Assembly: GCA_964639665.1 (NCBI GenBank)
Contig: CAZXEU010000213.1
Span: 1-64,000 of the forward strand
Direction: 5' to 3'
From: CAZXEU01 sp964639665
Lineage (GTDB): Bacteria; Bacteroidota; Rhodothermia; Rhodothermales; Bin80
Length of the DNA: 64,000 nt
Below, one piece after another: positions 54,501-62,899 of the stretch. Every line of letters begins with the position of its first letter. Positions within the stretch are counted from its first letter, which is position 1. A program made the translations under genes and the position numbers. A model generated the notes under the pieces. The model was not told the origin of the DNA. It saw nothing but the letters and a program-made list of their open reading frames with translations, and made no database searches.

Positions 54501-55430
54501 TCACACCGTGCTTGAGAATTGCCCTGCGGCCCGCAGAACCAATCCGTGGCGCAGGCTGTGTGGACTGATGAGGCATCGGGACAGTTTGTAATGCCTGAGA
54601 ACGGCAGCCAGTATCAGCACGGCGGACGGAAATATGTCCTCGCGGCCTCGCATGCGAGGTGGATCCAGCGCAAGCACCTCCTGACGACTCATGCCGAGCA
54701 ATCGCCCGCTGCTTCGGATTACGTCCGCGGCCTCCAGAACTGCCGATCCGCCGTGCCCTCCGGCATTGCCCTCATTCAGGAGGCTAGAGAGGATTCGCGG
54801 CGATTCCGAGGCGCATATGAGGGGTCCTTCTCCGGATTTAACTTCGCAATGCCGCAGCATATTCTGTATGAATTCCTCGGCGCGCCGGAGCTCTGCCGGT
54901 CGCGGCGGCTGCAAGATAAGGAACCGTTCCGTGAGCCGGGTCGAGCCCACATTCATGCTTTGCCACGCCTGCACAGTGCCGTCGGCGTGCCCCGCTACCA
55001 TTTCTGTTGAGCCTCCGCCGATATCCACCGTGACGCATGGCCCGGTCAAGTCTGGCAGACCTGTCAGAGCTCCTCGAAAGCTCCAGACAGCTTCCTGCTT
55101 TCCCGTCAAAACATCGAAGTCCAGCCCTGTTTCAGCCTTTACCCACTCGCACAGGCGCATACTCCGCCTCAGGTCGCGCGAGGCACTCGTGCCGGCCACT
55201 ACGGTGTGCTCGGCACCAAGCCTCTTTGCCAGTGCACGGTAATCCAGTAACGTGCTACGAAGGCGACCAAGCGCGGACGCGGGTACCGTGCCGGTAGCAT
55301 CAACGCCCTTGCCGAACCGGATCCTGCGTTCCTCATCCGCCAGGATTTGCAGGTGACCGTTCGAGGCGACGTCCGCAACCAGGATTTTTGCGGTGTTGGT
55401 ACCTATGTCGATCGCGGCGATTCTCCTCAT
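54501..55430 (-). CDS. Ppx/GppA-family exopolyphosphatase
   Basis: A 309-residue protein of the short (two-lobed ASKHA) Ppx/GppA form. The phosphate-1 motif IDIGTNTAKILV lies at residues about 6-17, DIGGGSTEMVAG is phosphate 2, and the catalytic Glu region is in GKQEAVWSFRG. It hydrolyses polyphosphate or pppGpp from the end. ATG 55430 is preferred over a GTG at 55454, giving the typical MRRIAAIDIGTNT start. It heads ppx-mrp-nfu. No polyphosphate kinase is visible. Confidence 0.9.
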   Translation of the reverse strand: MRRIAAIDIGTNTAKILVADVASNGHLQILADEERRIRFGKGVDATGTVPASALGRLRSTLLDYRALAKRLGAEHTVVAGTSASRDLRRSMRLCEWVKAETGLDFDVLTGKQEAVWSFRGALTGLPDLTGPCVTVDIGGGSTEMVAGHADGTVQAWQSMNVGSTRLTERFLILQPPRPAELRRAEEFIQNMLRHCEVKSGEGPLICASESPRILSSLLNEGNAGGHGGSAVLEAADVIRSSGRLLGMSRQEVLALDPPRMRGREDIFPSAVLILAAVLRHYKLSRCLISPHSLRHGLVLRAAGQFSSTV

Positions 55431-55685
55431 CCGGCTTCTTCCGCTATTGGCCACCGTTAACCTTTGCGGAGACGGTCAGACTGTCGTAACCAAGTGGATG
55501 ACGCAATCGGACACCTGTTGGTCCAACTGGCTTATCGCCGATCTGTGCTACTCGGCAGAGCACCGAAGTGCAGTTCCAGGCACTGTCGCCTGGGCTGAAG
55601 AGCTTCGCTTTCCTGGCGGTAGCGTTCGCTCTACCCATGTCAGGCTCACCAGGCGCGTGCAATGAGGGCCTGGACAACTAGTCTC

Positions 55686-57428
55686 TCACGGAGGATCCCC
55701 TTCAAACCGAAGTGTCAGACCCCACTCCTCGGGATTGTCCGGAGCACCTTCGAATTCACCGTAGTGGTGGGAGCCGTCCGTTTCGAAATACAGGATATAC
55801 TGCCCGGCTTCGAGTTCTACGGTTCCGTCAAACCTGCGATTGTCCTGGCTGCCTCCGGCAGGCACGGTGTTGTCGTAGGTCATTTCCCAAACCGGCTCGC
55901 CACGGTCGGCGCTGAAGATCCACCCGTAATCGTATTGGTTCCTGGCAGATATCTCTCCTGTTGCCCGGATGTGAAGCCGGGCGGGACGCTCCAGATTAAA
56001 CGAGTACGATCTTCGTACCGACCCTTCAAGCCGCGTCCAGCTGACGGATTCTGTCACAGTGGCGCCTGACGCACGCGCTGCAGGAGCAGTGTCAAGCGCC
56101 CTCCCTACTGTCACATTTTCTTCCGCAAGCGCCTCATCCAGGGCGAAAAGCGTGACGCCCCACCGCTCCGGAAAGTCGGGCCGGGCTGCATTCCAGTCTT
56201 CGGCGGAGTGCGATCCATCCGACCGGTACCGGAGCATGTAGGGGCCGGGGTCCAGAGACAGAAACACAACCTCCCGCCGATTCTTGCGCGAGCCGCCGGC
56301 ATGGACTGAACCCTGCCAACTCATGCTCCAAATGGTCCGAGTCCTTCCGGGCGTCTCATCCACGAGCTCGGCATAGTCGTAGCGGTCTTCTATGCCCGTC
56401 ATTTCACCCAGGGCATACACTACGACCGCAGTCGGTTCGTGGACCTCAAACCACTCGCTGACATCTTCATCGTCTCCGACACCTACCAGGCTGATCAGAG
56501 GGGAGCGCACCTGCCAAGGATCGAATGCATTCACTGCCGCCGGGTCCGAACCTGACAGCGTAAGCCCCCAGCCACCAGGATCGAACGGCGGATTGCCTAC
56601 CCAGGCGTCATACGCATGGCTTTGCCCCGTGAGGGCCACCGCCCGGTAATAGCCGGTGTCCAATGCAATCTGTCCCCGAAACCGTCGATTGGCCGGGGAT
56701 CCGCCGGCCGGCTCAGATCCGTTGTCGGACAACTGCCACACGCGTCGACCGGTCAGGGCTTCCTCGATCCAGGAATAGTCCTCCTGCCTGACCTCGGGCC
56801 TGCGTTCGATCTGGCCGATCGCATATGCCGACAGCAAGACAGGCTCCTGCACACGGAAGAACCGCTCAATCCGCTGGTCATTTTCCAGCGGGGCCGCCCG
56901 CCACAGAGCTTCAGTGCCGCCGGCGCCCGCTCCGACCAGGGGAGCCAGCGGAGCTTGCCTGTCAACGGCTTTCAGCACAAACTCCCAATGCCTCCGGTCC
57001 CGCCTCCACTGCTGCGACCCTCTTCGCCTGGACGGAACACCAAAAGAGGCGAAATACACGTCATATTCTCCCTGGCCAAGTACAAGCGTGTCATCTCTCA
57101 CGTGTGCCAACGTACCACGGCCAGGTTCAACGTTACCCGAGTTCATGCTCCAGACCAAGCTGCGGTCCGACCGACGGATCATCCATGCGTAGGCCGCCAG
57201 CTGACCCTCAGGACCACGGCTATTGAAGGAGCCCGATGCACGAATCACGACAGGTACGGAGGCGTCCGTGGCAAACGCTGCGTGCCGAAGCTCACGGTCA
57301 TCCAGACTCGCGAACACGACTTGCCCACTTGGCGTCGCGGGTCCCCTCATGACCCGAAAAACGACCAGGGCAGCCAGCATCAAGAGCAGGCCCAACTGCA
57401 CTCTGACAATGGCCTGCTTGCCATTCAT
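55686..57428 (-). CDS. Unrecognised protein of repeated ~110-residue modules with N-terminal membrane anchor
   Basis: A 580-residue protein. Residues about 8-26 (VRVQLGLLLMLAALVVFRV) form a signal anchor. Three clear modules follow at about 186-293, 322-430 and 468-577, with a more degenerate one at about 55-155. Shared elements in the clear modules: a start rich in FxVxEP or FNLERP, a YALGE or YAIGQ-like strand, DYxWI or DYGWI, then VWxMSxxN, AGGS with NRR (241-248, 377-384, 524-531), a GYY or GQY-like strand, SH (270, 406, 553), and the closing WGxTL (287-291, 423-427, 569-573). Each looks like an all-beta sandwich. I do not recognise the family. It is divergent from the SpoIIE-type phosphatase at 57643 by 214 bases and could be a periplasmic ligand-binding protein; that is inference. 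Confidence 0.8.
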   Translation of the reverse strand: MNGKQAIVRVQLGLLLMLAALVVFRVMRGPATPSGQVVFASLDDRELRHAAFATDASVPVVIRASGSFNSRGPEGQLAAYAWMIRRSDRSLVWSMNSGNVEPGRGTLAHVRDDTLVLGQGEYDVYFASFGVPSRRRGSQQWRRDRRHWEFVLKAVDRQAPLAPLVGAGAGGTEALWRAAPLENDQRIERFFRVQEPVLLSAYAIGQIERRPEVRQEDYSWIEEALTGRRVWQLSDNGSEPAGGSPANRRFRGQIALDTGYYRAVALTGQSHAYDAWVGNPPFDPGGWGLTLSGSDPAAVNAFDPWQVRSPLISLVGVGDDEDVSEWFEVHEPTAVVVYALGEMTGIEDRYDYAELVDETPGRTRTIWSMSWQGSVHAGGSRKNRREVVFLSLDPGPYMLRYRSDGSHSAEDWNAARPDFPERWGVTLFALDEALAEENVTVGRALDTAPAARASGATVTESVSWTRLEGSVRRSYSFNLERPARLHIRATGEISARNQYDYGWIFSADRGEPVWEMTYDNTVPAGGSQDNRRFDGTVELEAGQYILYFETDGSHHYGEFEGAPDNPEEWGLTLRFEGDPP

Positions 57429-57642
57429 GATTGCCTGTATCGTTGTTCGGGATCCGTTTCTGTTACGACCAACAGCGCACTTATGTTACCCGCATGCGTT
57501 CGGAGGCTACAAGCCGAATAGCTTTCACCTGAAACCGGCCCGGTGTAACAATCAGGTGCCGGAAAGAGTTAGATGTATACTGCTTCAGGCGATTCCAGTT
57601 TTGTCCGATCTATTCGGCAGCTTATACCGGGCATTCGCCGGC

Positions 57643-59811
57643 ATGGCGAATCATTATCGGTGGGTGACGCGCAGTCTGCTGTCTGTGCTATTTCTCATCG
57701 GCAACGTGGCTGGCATTGCACTTCTAGTCTCTTTCCTGAATGAAGGAGGTGCGTCCAAGCAAGCCGCGATTCTGTACCAGACTTGCGTATCACTTGCATT
57801 CCTGGCTTTATGGCTGCTCTTCTACATCGGCTTTGGCAGCCGCCAGGCCTCGCCCGTACAGTCCTTCTGGCATGCACTCGTAATAGGCCTGATTTGCACT
57901 GTGCTTACCGCGGTCGTGCTGCAATTCGTTCCCAGCGGACTGACCCCGGACGGCACCCCGCTTAACGTCCCCGCAGCGATCAGTGCCGTAGTGTTGTCAA
58001 TGATTGCGGCAGCATTCAGCTTTTTCCTTTTGCTGCGCTTCCGCGGCCTGATACTCTATCGGCGTTCCAAAAAGAGCCTTTTGATCTGGCGCTTGATGAT
58101 CGGCAGCATCCTGGCCGCAACGTTGTGGACAATAGTCTGGGATACCCGTTCAGCGGCCTGGGTCAGCGGGCCCCCGCCGCAATGGCTTGAAAACATGTTC
58201 TTTGTCGGCATCATTGCCTTGATGGCAGTGAATTGCATTCGCCTTTCATGGGTCGTCCGGCTTTCTTTCCGGGACAAGGCTGTTACAATGTTGCTTTCGA
58301 TATTGCTGCTGACGCTGCTGTCGGCTGTCACAGTCGTCGGACCCAATATTGGAGACATGGCTCTTGGGTCGGAAGGTCTGGCCAGCGAAACCCTAGGCAA
58401 TGAAAGCTACTTTGCGTACCTCTACGCTTACAGCGGCGGCCTGGCAAACTTTGTTATTCTGGTCGGACTCTTCGGTATCCTGTACAGCCTGACTGCGATC
58501 CTGTCACTTCTATTCCATCTTCCCACTACAGGGGACTTTCAGAGGAGGACGGACGAAATGGCAGCAATGCAGTCCATGGCCAATCTGGTCAAGGAAGTCT
58601 TTGATCCTGCCAAGCTGCTGAATACCATCGCAGCCTCTCCCATCGAAGCCGGTTCGGCCTCCGCCTCATGGCTTGCCATGGCAGATCTCGACTCGGGTAC
58701 GCTGCAGCCGAGCATTGCGGCGACAGCGCAAATCACGCCTGAAGCGCTGTCCAGAATCGACACAAGCGCGTTGTACCGGGAGGTGGCTGGCGCGGGCGAT
58801 CCCGTCCTGCTGCAAAAAGCGCATTCCGACCATCGCATCCGGGTCAAATCTCGGGACGGCATCGGAAGCCTGTTGGCCGTGCCTCTGGCAGCGCGCAATC
58901 GGGTACTCGGCGTTCTGTTCGTTGCGAAGGAAACAGCCAACGGCTTCGAAAAGGATGACGTGGAAACCGTAAGCATGTACGCTACGCAGGCCGCGCTGGC
59001 CCTTGAGAATGCTCGCCTTTTTGAAGAACAGATCAGCAGCGAACGCCAGGCGCGCGAACTGGCCATCGCACGTGAGGTCCAGCAAAAGCTGATGCCTCAA
59101 ACCGCCCCCGCGGTCAACGGGCTGTCCGCGGCTGTATCCAGCATCAGTGCGTTCGAGGTAGGAGGCGACTATTACGATTACGCCGAGCTTCCTGACAGAC
59201 GACTGGCATTCATCGTTGCCGACGTGTCCGGCAAGGGAACTTCGGCCGCCTTCTACATGGCCGAGTTGCAGGGTGCGTTCAATGCACTAGTGCGCATCGC
59301 CCCCGAGCCCAGAGAGCTCCTTTGCCACCTCAATCGCTCAATTGGGCCTTGCCTGGAAAGGAATGTCTTCATTACAGCAGTCTACGGATTGCTAGACGTA
59401 CGCAGTGGGGAAGTGTCTCTGGCGCGGGCGGGACACTGCCCGGCTGTATTGGTGAGTCACACCGGCGAGGGCCGGTTCCTTCGAACGGCCGGACTGGGAC
59501 TTGGACTGGACCAGACGGGTAAATTCGAGCAAGTCCTGGAAGTCGAGAGGTTGAAACTGCATAAGGGAGATGTTCTTGCCCTCTTTACAGACGGTCTGGC
59601 CGAAGCGCGAAACGGTCAGGGCGACGAGTACGGCTATGAACGTTGCCTATCCGTTCTGAAGCAACAAAGGCAGGAAGAAGCAAGCGCCATCCGCGACGCC
59701 TTGCTGCAGGATATCGACCGCTTCGTGGAACACGGCAGTACGTATGGAGACGACCTGACGCTCCTGGTCATCAAGTGGATGAGTGCATCCGACATGGCAC
59801 ATACGCCGTAA
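57643..59811 (+). CDS. Multi-pass membrane GAF-SpoIIE/PP2C phosphatase (module 2)
   Basis: A 722-residue RsbU-like phosphatase. Residues about 10-295 contain roughly eight hydrophobic segments; a GAF domain covers about 305-465 (VPLAARNRVLGVLFVAKE); and a SpoIIE PP2C domain covers about 480-715, with GGDYYDYAE, VADVSGKGTSAAFYM near residue 526 and YGDDLTLLVIK at the end, so the metal centre is intact. The ATG at 57643 (MANHYRWVTRSLL) precedes the first membrane segment; in-frame TTG 57601 and GTG 57557 are possible earlier starts. It is expected to dephosphorylate the STAS protein at 59859 in response to a membrane or cytoplasmic ligand. Confidence 0.9.
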   Translation: MANHYRWVTRSLLSVLFLIGNVAGIALLVSFLNEGGASKQAAILYQTCVSLAFLALWLLFYIGFGSRQASPVQSFWHALVIGLICTVLTAVVLQFVPSGLTPDGTPLNVPAAISAVVLSMIAAAFSFFLLLRFRGLILYRRSKKSLLIWRLMIGSILAATLWTIVWDTRSAAWVSGPPPQWLENMFFVGIIALMAVNCIRLSWVVRLSFRDKAVTMLLSILLLTLLSAVTVVGPNIGDMALGSEGLASETLGNESYFAYLYAYSGGLANFVILVGLFGILYSLTAILSLLFHLPTTGDFQRRTDEMAAMQSMANLVKEVFDPAKLLNTIAASPIEAGSASASWLAMADLDSGTLQPSIAATAQITPEALSRIDTSALYREVAGAGDPVLLQKAHSDHRIRVKSRDGIGSLLAVPLAARNRVLGVLFVAKETANGFEKDDVETVSMYATQAALALENARLFEEQISSERQARELAIAREVQQKLMPQTAPAVNGLSAAVSSISAFEVGGDYYDYAELPDRRLAFIVADVSGKGTSAAFYMAELQGAFNALVRIAPEPRELLCHLNRSIGPCLERNVFITAVYGLLDVRSGEVSLARAGHCPAVLVSHTGEGRFLRTAGLGLGLDQTGKFEQVLEVERLKLHKGDVLALFTDGLAEARNGQGDEYGYERCLSVLKQQRQEEASAIRDALLQDIDRFVEHGSTYGDDLTLLVIKWMSASDMAHTP

Positions 59812-59858
59812 ATTAGAGGCTGCCCTGCGGCCTTTTGCATACTAGATTCAAATGCAAC

Positions 59859-60224
59859 ATGAGTAATTTTTCAGTTGGATTCCGGGAGCGAGACACCGTC
59901 AGAGTGCTGTCCCTGCACGGGGAATTGGATGCTCACACAGCATCCGAGCTGGAGGCAGCCATTCAGAAGTGCAAGGACGATCACGACTACAGGATTGTCG
60001 TAAATGGCAGCAGTCTCCAGTATATCTCCAGCGCGGGCCTTGGCGTATTCATGGCATTCATAGAAGAGATTCGAAGCAAGGGCGGAGACATCAAGATTGC
60101 CGCCCTGCAACCGAAAGTGTTTAACGTATTCGATCTGCTCGGATTCCCCATGCTTTTCGACATTGTGGACAGTGAAGACGAGGCCGTGGGGCTCTTTGAG
60201 CACAAGTCCGGGGAAGCCAACTAG
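59859..60224 (+). CDS. STAS-domain anti-sigma factor antagonist (module 2)
   Basis: A 121-residue STAS protein. VLSLHGELDAHTASELEAAI, IVVNGSSLQYISSAGLGVFM and FPMLFDIVDSEDEAVGLF are typical of RsbV/SpoIIAA; the phospho-acceptor Ser is in ISSAGL. It is 47 bases after the phosphatase gene and 11 bases before the kinase gene. ATG 59859 was chosen over an upstream in-frame ATG at 59835 because similarity begins at MSNFSVGF. Confidence 0.92.
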   Translation: MSNFSVGFRERDTVRVLSLHGELDAHTASELEAAIQKCKDDHDYRIVVNGSSLQYISSAGLGVFMAFIEEIRSKGGDIKIAALQPKVFNVFDLLGFPMLFDIVDSEDEAVGLFEHKSGEAN

Positions 60225-60235
60225 CCGAATACGCC

Positions 60236-60673
60236 GTGTCTGCTCTTGTCCACAACCTGGCGATTCCGAGCTCGACGCGCCACCTGAAGAAGGTGCGCCA
60301 GTTCGTACTTGGTCATCTGGCCAATGCCGGTGTCCAGGACGCGGTCGTATCGGAGATCAAGCAAGCGGTGGATGAGGCGTGCGCCAATGTAATTGAGCAT
60401 GCCTACCGAAACGAGCCCGGGCACGAGCTCGACCTGATGCTCCGCATAGATGACAGGCAGATTACCGTTCGGATACGAGACTCGGGCATCCCTTTTGACG
60501 AGAGAAGCTACAAAGAGCCCGACGTGCGGGCGCTCACCAGGCGGGGCAAGGCCGGCGGTCTGGGCGTGCACATCATGCGCCGGTTGATGGACGACGTACA
60601 GTATCAAATCAAGGGGGATACCAATGAGATCCGCCTTACCAAGCTTCGCCAGGGTGTCCTAGACGGGGACTGA
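60236..60673 (+). CDS. RsbW-like HATPase anti-sigma-type kinase (module 2)
   Basis: A 145-residue HATPase_c_2 protein starting at GTG 60236. The N box is AVDEACANVIEHAYRN, the G1 box is IRDSGIPFDE and the G2 box GGLGVHIMRRLMDDVQY. It should phosphorylate the module 2 STAS protein. Its 3' end overlaps the convergent menG/ubiE gene by 15 bases. No sigma factor follows, so the regulated partner must be elsewhere or not a sigma factor. Confidence 0.9.
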   Translation: MSALVHNLAIPSSTRHLKKVRQFVLGHLANAGVQDAVVSEIKQAVDEACANVIEHAYRNEPGHELDLMLRIDDRQITVRIRDSGIPFDERSYKEPDVRALTRRGKAGGLGVHIMRRLMDDVQYQIKGDTNEIRLTKLRQGVLDGD

Positions 60674-61405
60674 ATTGCCTGGCCTGCATCCGCTGTAGAG
60701 CGAAACAATTCCACAGGTGAGAGGCCGGCAGGACAAATTCGTGAAGCCGGCTCCTCGCATCAGGTCAAGAAAGCGTTCACCAGACGGAAAAGAGGCAATC
60801 GAGTCCGGCAGATAACGGTACGCTCCGCGATCCTTCGAAACGGCGCGCCCCACAAGCGGCAGGACGCCGCGTGAATAGGCAGCACTAGCCTGCCGTACCA
60901 GAAATCGCCCGGGACGACTGAACTCGAGCACAACCAGCTGGCCGAGCGGCACCAGCACGCGGGATATCTCTGCGAGGGACAACTGCACGTCCTGAAAATT
61001 CCTAACACCGAATCCCACGACTACCGCGTCAAAATGACGCTCCGGAAAGGGCAGCTGCCCCGCGTCTGCATGCCTGAACACAATCTTGCACCCGAGCGGT
61101 CGGCGCTTGGCCTTCGTGCGTGCAAGCGAAAGCATGGCAGTGGATATATCCACGCCAATGACAAGGTCCGGCTGTAGCTGCAGGGCGGCTTCCAGCGCCA
61201 GGTCTCCGGTGCCCGTTGCCACGTCAAGGACCCGCAGCGGTGCCAGCGATGCGAGTTGTCCTACCGCCTTTCGGCGCCAGTATGTGTCAAGGCCGAAACT
61301 CAGCAGGCGATTGAGTACATCGTAACGCCGCGCAATGGCATCGAACATCGCCTCTACCTGCGCCGCCTTCCCCTCGGCTTCCCCTATGGGCGGGTAGTGT
61401 CTCAC
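60659..61405 (-). CDS. menG: Demethylmenaquinone/ubiquinone methyltransferase
   Basis: A 248-residue SAM-dependent methyltransferase of the UbiE/MenG family that methylates demethylmenaquinone in quinone synthesis. The family start FDAIARRYDVLNRLLSFGLD, motif I VLDVATGTGDLALEA, DAVVVGFGVRNFQDV and EFSRPGRF are all present. A Bacteroidota-type lineage would use menaquinone, hence menG. It overlaps the DUF1460 gene by 4 bases at its start. Confidence 0.93.
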   Translation of the reverse strand: MRHYPPIGEAEGKAAQVEAMFDAIARRYDVLNRLLSFGLDTYWRRKAVGQLASLAPLRVLDVATGTGDLALEAALQLQPDLVIGVDISTAMLSLARTKAKRRPLGCKIVFRHADAGQLPFPERHFDAVVVGFGVRNFQDVQLSLAEISRVLVPLGQLVVLEFSRPGRFLVRQASAAYSRGVLPLVGRAVSKDRGAYRYLPDSIASFPSGERFLDLMRGAGFTNLSCRPLTCGIVSLYSGCRPGNSVPV

Positions 61406-62262
61406 GATCCGCCGGCGCGCGGATCAGTGGGCCGAGCTACAACAATGCCAATCTGTAAAGCCTGCGCCTGTACATAGGAAGCCAGATCCGGCGACACGAT
61501 TACCCCGCCATTAGGTGAGGCATGCAGCAGGCCGACACCACCGTCCTCGTGCACGAATACCATTCCCGAGTGCACCACGTCAAGGCCCTTGATGTGCGTA
61601 GTCATGGCCACTATGTCCCCCGCTCTCAACTGGTCGTATACCAAGCGGATGCGCTGCTCGGGTACATGATTGAGCTCCCTTCCACGGAGTGAAGCCTCAA
61701 TGGACTGGATCCCGCGAAAAAGGCTGTCACTCGCGGCAAGAAGAGGATACCTTTCCCGATTCTCGGACATAAAGGTGAGACTCTTCTCATAGCCCACTCC
61801 ACCGATTTCGGCCGTAATGTCCGTGAGGGTATCATGGTTGTCAGAAATCCATTCGGTGAAGTAATGCAACCGGCTGCAGTAGCCATCACGCGTCTGGTTT
61901 CGGTACCGAAGCTTCTCCACTCGACGGGCAAACGAGGCAAATGCGAAGTCGCGCTCGGCAACGCCCTGGGCAAGCGCCAGAACGTGTTCAATAAAGAGCA
62001 CGCAGTCAAAGCGCGTCAGGTCAACTACCAGCAATTCTTTCTCAGACACATCCAGCAGACCAGCTGCATATGTTGATCCGAGGAAATGGAGGCCGACTTC
62101 CTGCAGGATACTATCAAAGGGGCGCTCGTGGAGGCGCATCTCCCGCGCATTTGACATGACGCGCGCAAAAAGCTCCTGCGTTCCGGGCTGGGCCCGAACG
62201 TCCGAGAGCCCCAATCCGCCCAGCATCGCCGCCAGGGTCACCACCCGTATTGTCTTCGCCAT
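61402..62262 (-). CDS. Secreted DUF1460 amidase-like protein
   Basis: A 286-residue protein with a signal peptide (MAKTIRVVTLAAMLGGLGLSDVRAQ) and a DUF1460 domain, a cysteine-hydrolase fold related to NlpC/P60. The catalytic Cys is in RFDCVLFIEHVLALAQG and the His probably in DVVHSGMVFV; HASPNGGVIVSP follows. Family members resemble N-acetylmuramoyl-L-alanine amidases and trim peptidoglycan or its fragments. ATG 62262 gives a clean signal; ATG 62286 is an alternative. Confidence 0.88.
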   Translation of the reverse strand: MAKTIRVVTLAAMLGGLGLSDVRAQPGTQELFARVMSNAREMRLHERPFDSILQEVGLHFLGSTYAAGLLDVSEKELLVVDLTRFDCVLFIEHVLALAQGVAERDFAFASFARRVEKLRYRNQTRDGYCSRLHYFTEWISDNHDTLTDITAEIGGVGYEKSLTFMSENRERYPLLAASDSLFRGIQSIEASLRGRELNHVPEQRIRLVYDQLRAGDIVAMTTHIKGLDVVHSGMVFVHEDGGVGLLHASPNGGVIVSPDLASYVQAQALQIGIVVARPTDPRAGGS

Positions 62263-62312
62263 TATAGATTCCGATTCCATGGGCAATTGGCCAACACACG
62301 GCCGGTTTGCCT

Positions 62313-62320
62313 TACCTTTG
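62313..62320 (+). promoter_or_regulatory. Candidate Bacteroidota-type -7 promoter element
   Basis: TACCTTTG is an exact match to the Bacteroidota -7 consensus TAnnTTTG, 30 bases before the ATG at 62351. A TTG at 62287-62289 could be part of a -33 box but is spaced 23 bases away, longer than usual. Assignment by pattern only. Confidence 0.35.
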
Positions 62321-62350
62321 GGTCAACTCCAGCCGTTGTACTTAGTTTGG

Positions 62351-62893
62351 ATGGCAATCAGAGCCAGAGGCCGATTCTCAGTCCGCATAAAGGACGAGCA
62401 GTTTGACCTGATTGTGCGCGACGGTGGCATTGAACTGGATAATGCTGCGGCAGATGCGTCGCTCGTGCATGTAGCAGGCGCCGTCTGGAGCCTGCTCCTT
62501 AACGGCCGAAGCTACTCCGTTGCCATAGGCCGTGCAAACGGCAACATCGTCCCTGTGACAATCGAAAACGTGCTGTATGAGGTGTCCGTTCAGGATGCGA
62601 GGGCCCGCATTCTGGACAGGTTTCAAGCTTCGCAGTCCAAGGCACCTGCGACGGCTGCGCTCGTTGCACCGATGCCGGGCCTGGTATTGAGCGTGCATGT
62701 GGAAGCAGGCGAGGCGGTAGAACCCGGCCAAGGAATACTGGTACTGGAGGCCATGAAAATGGAAAATGAGCTGCGTGCCTCCAGCCACGCCGTTGTGCAG
62801 GCCGTACGCGTAGCGCCCGGCGATGCCGTTACAAAGCATGCCGTTCTGGTAGAATTCTCGTCGGAAGATGCGACCGTTCCACGCATTCCCTGA
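62351..62893 (+). CDS. Biotin carboxyl carrier protein/biotinyl-lipoyl domain protein
   Basis: A 180-residue protein. The last 75 residues are a biotinyl domain (VAPMPGLVLSVHVEAGEAVEPGQGILVLEAMKMENEL), with the biotinylated Lys in EAMKMEN. The N-terminal 100 residues are beta-rich with IKDEQFDLIVRDGGIEL. This arrangement resembles the carrier subunit of acyl-CoA or pyruvate carboxylases. No biotin carboxylase or carboxyltransferase gene is seen here, so its partner lies elsewhere. The ATG at 62351 is preferred because similarity starts there. It is 6 bases before the epimerase gene. Confidence 0.9.
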   Translation: MAIRARGRFSVRIKDEQFDLIVRDGGIELDNAAADASLVHVAGAVWSLLLNGRSYSVAIGRANGNIVPVTIENVLYEVSVQDARARILDRFQASQSKAPATAALVAPMPGLVLSVHVEAGEAVEPGQGILVLEAMKMENELRASSHAVVQAVRVAPGDAVTKHAVLVEFSSEDATVPRIP

Positions 62894-62899
62894 TTCAGC

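Noticed and set aside
55444..55677. 77-codon minus-strand frame between ppx and the repeat-module gene
   Set aside because: No domain, overlaps the ppx start region, and no convincing ribosome-binding site.
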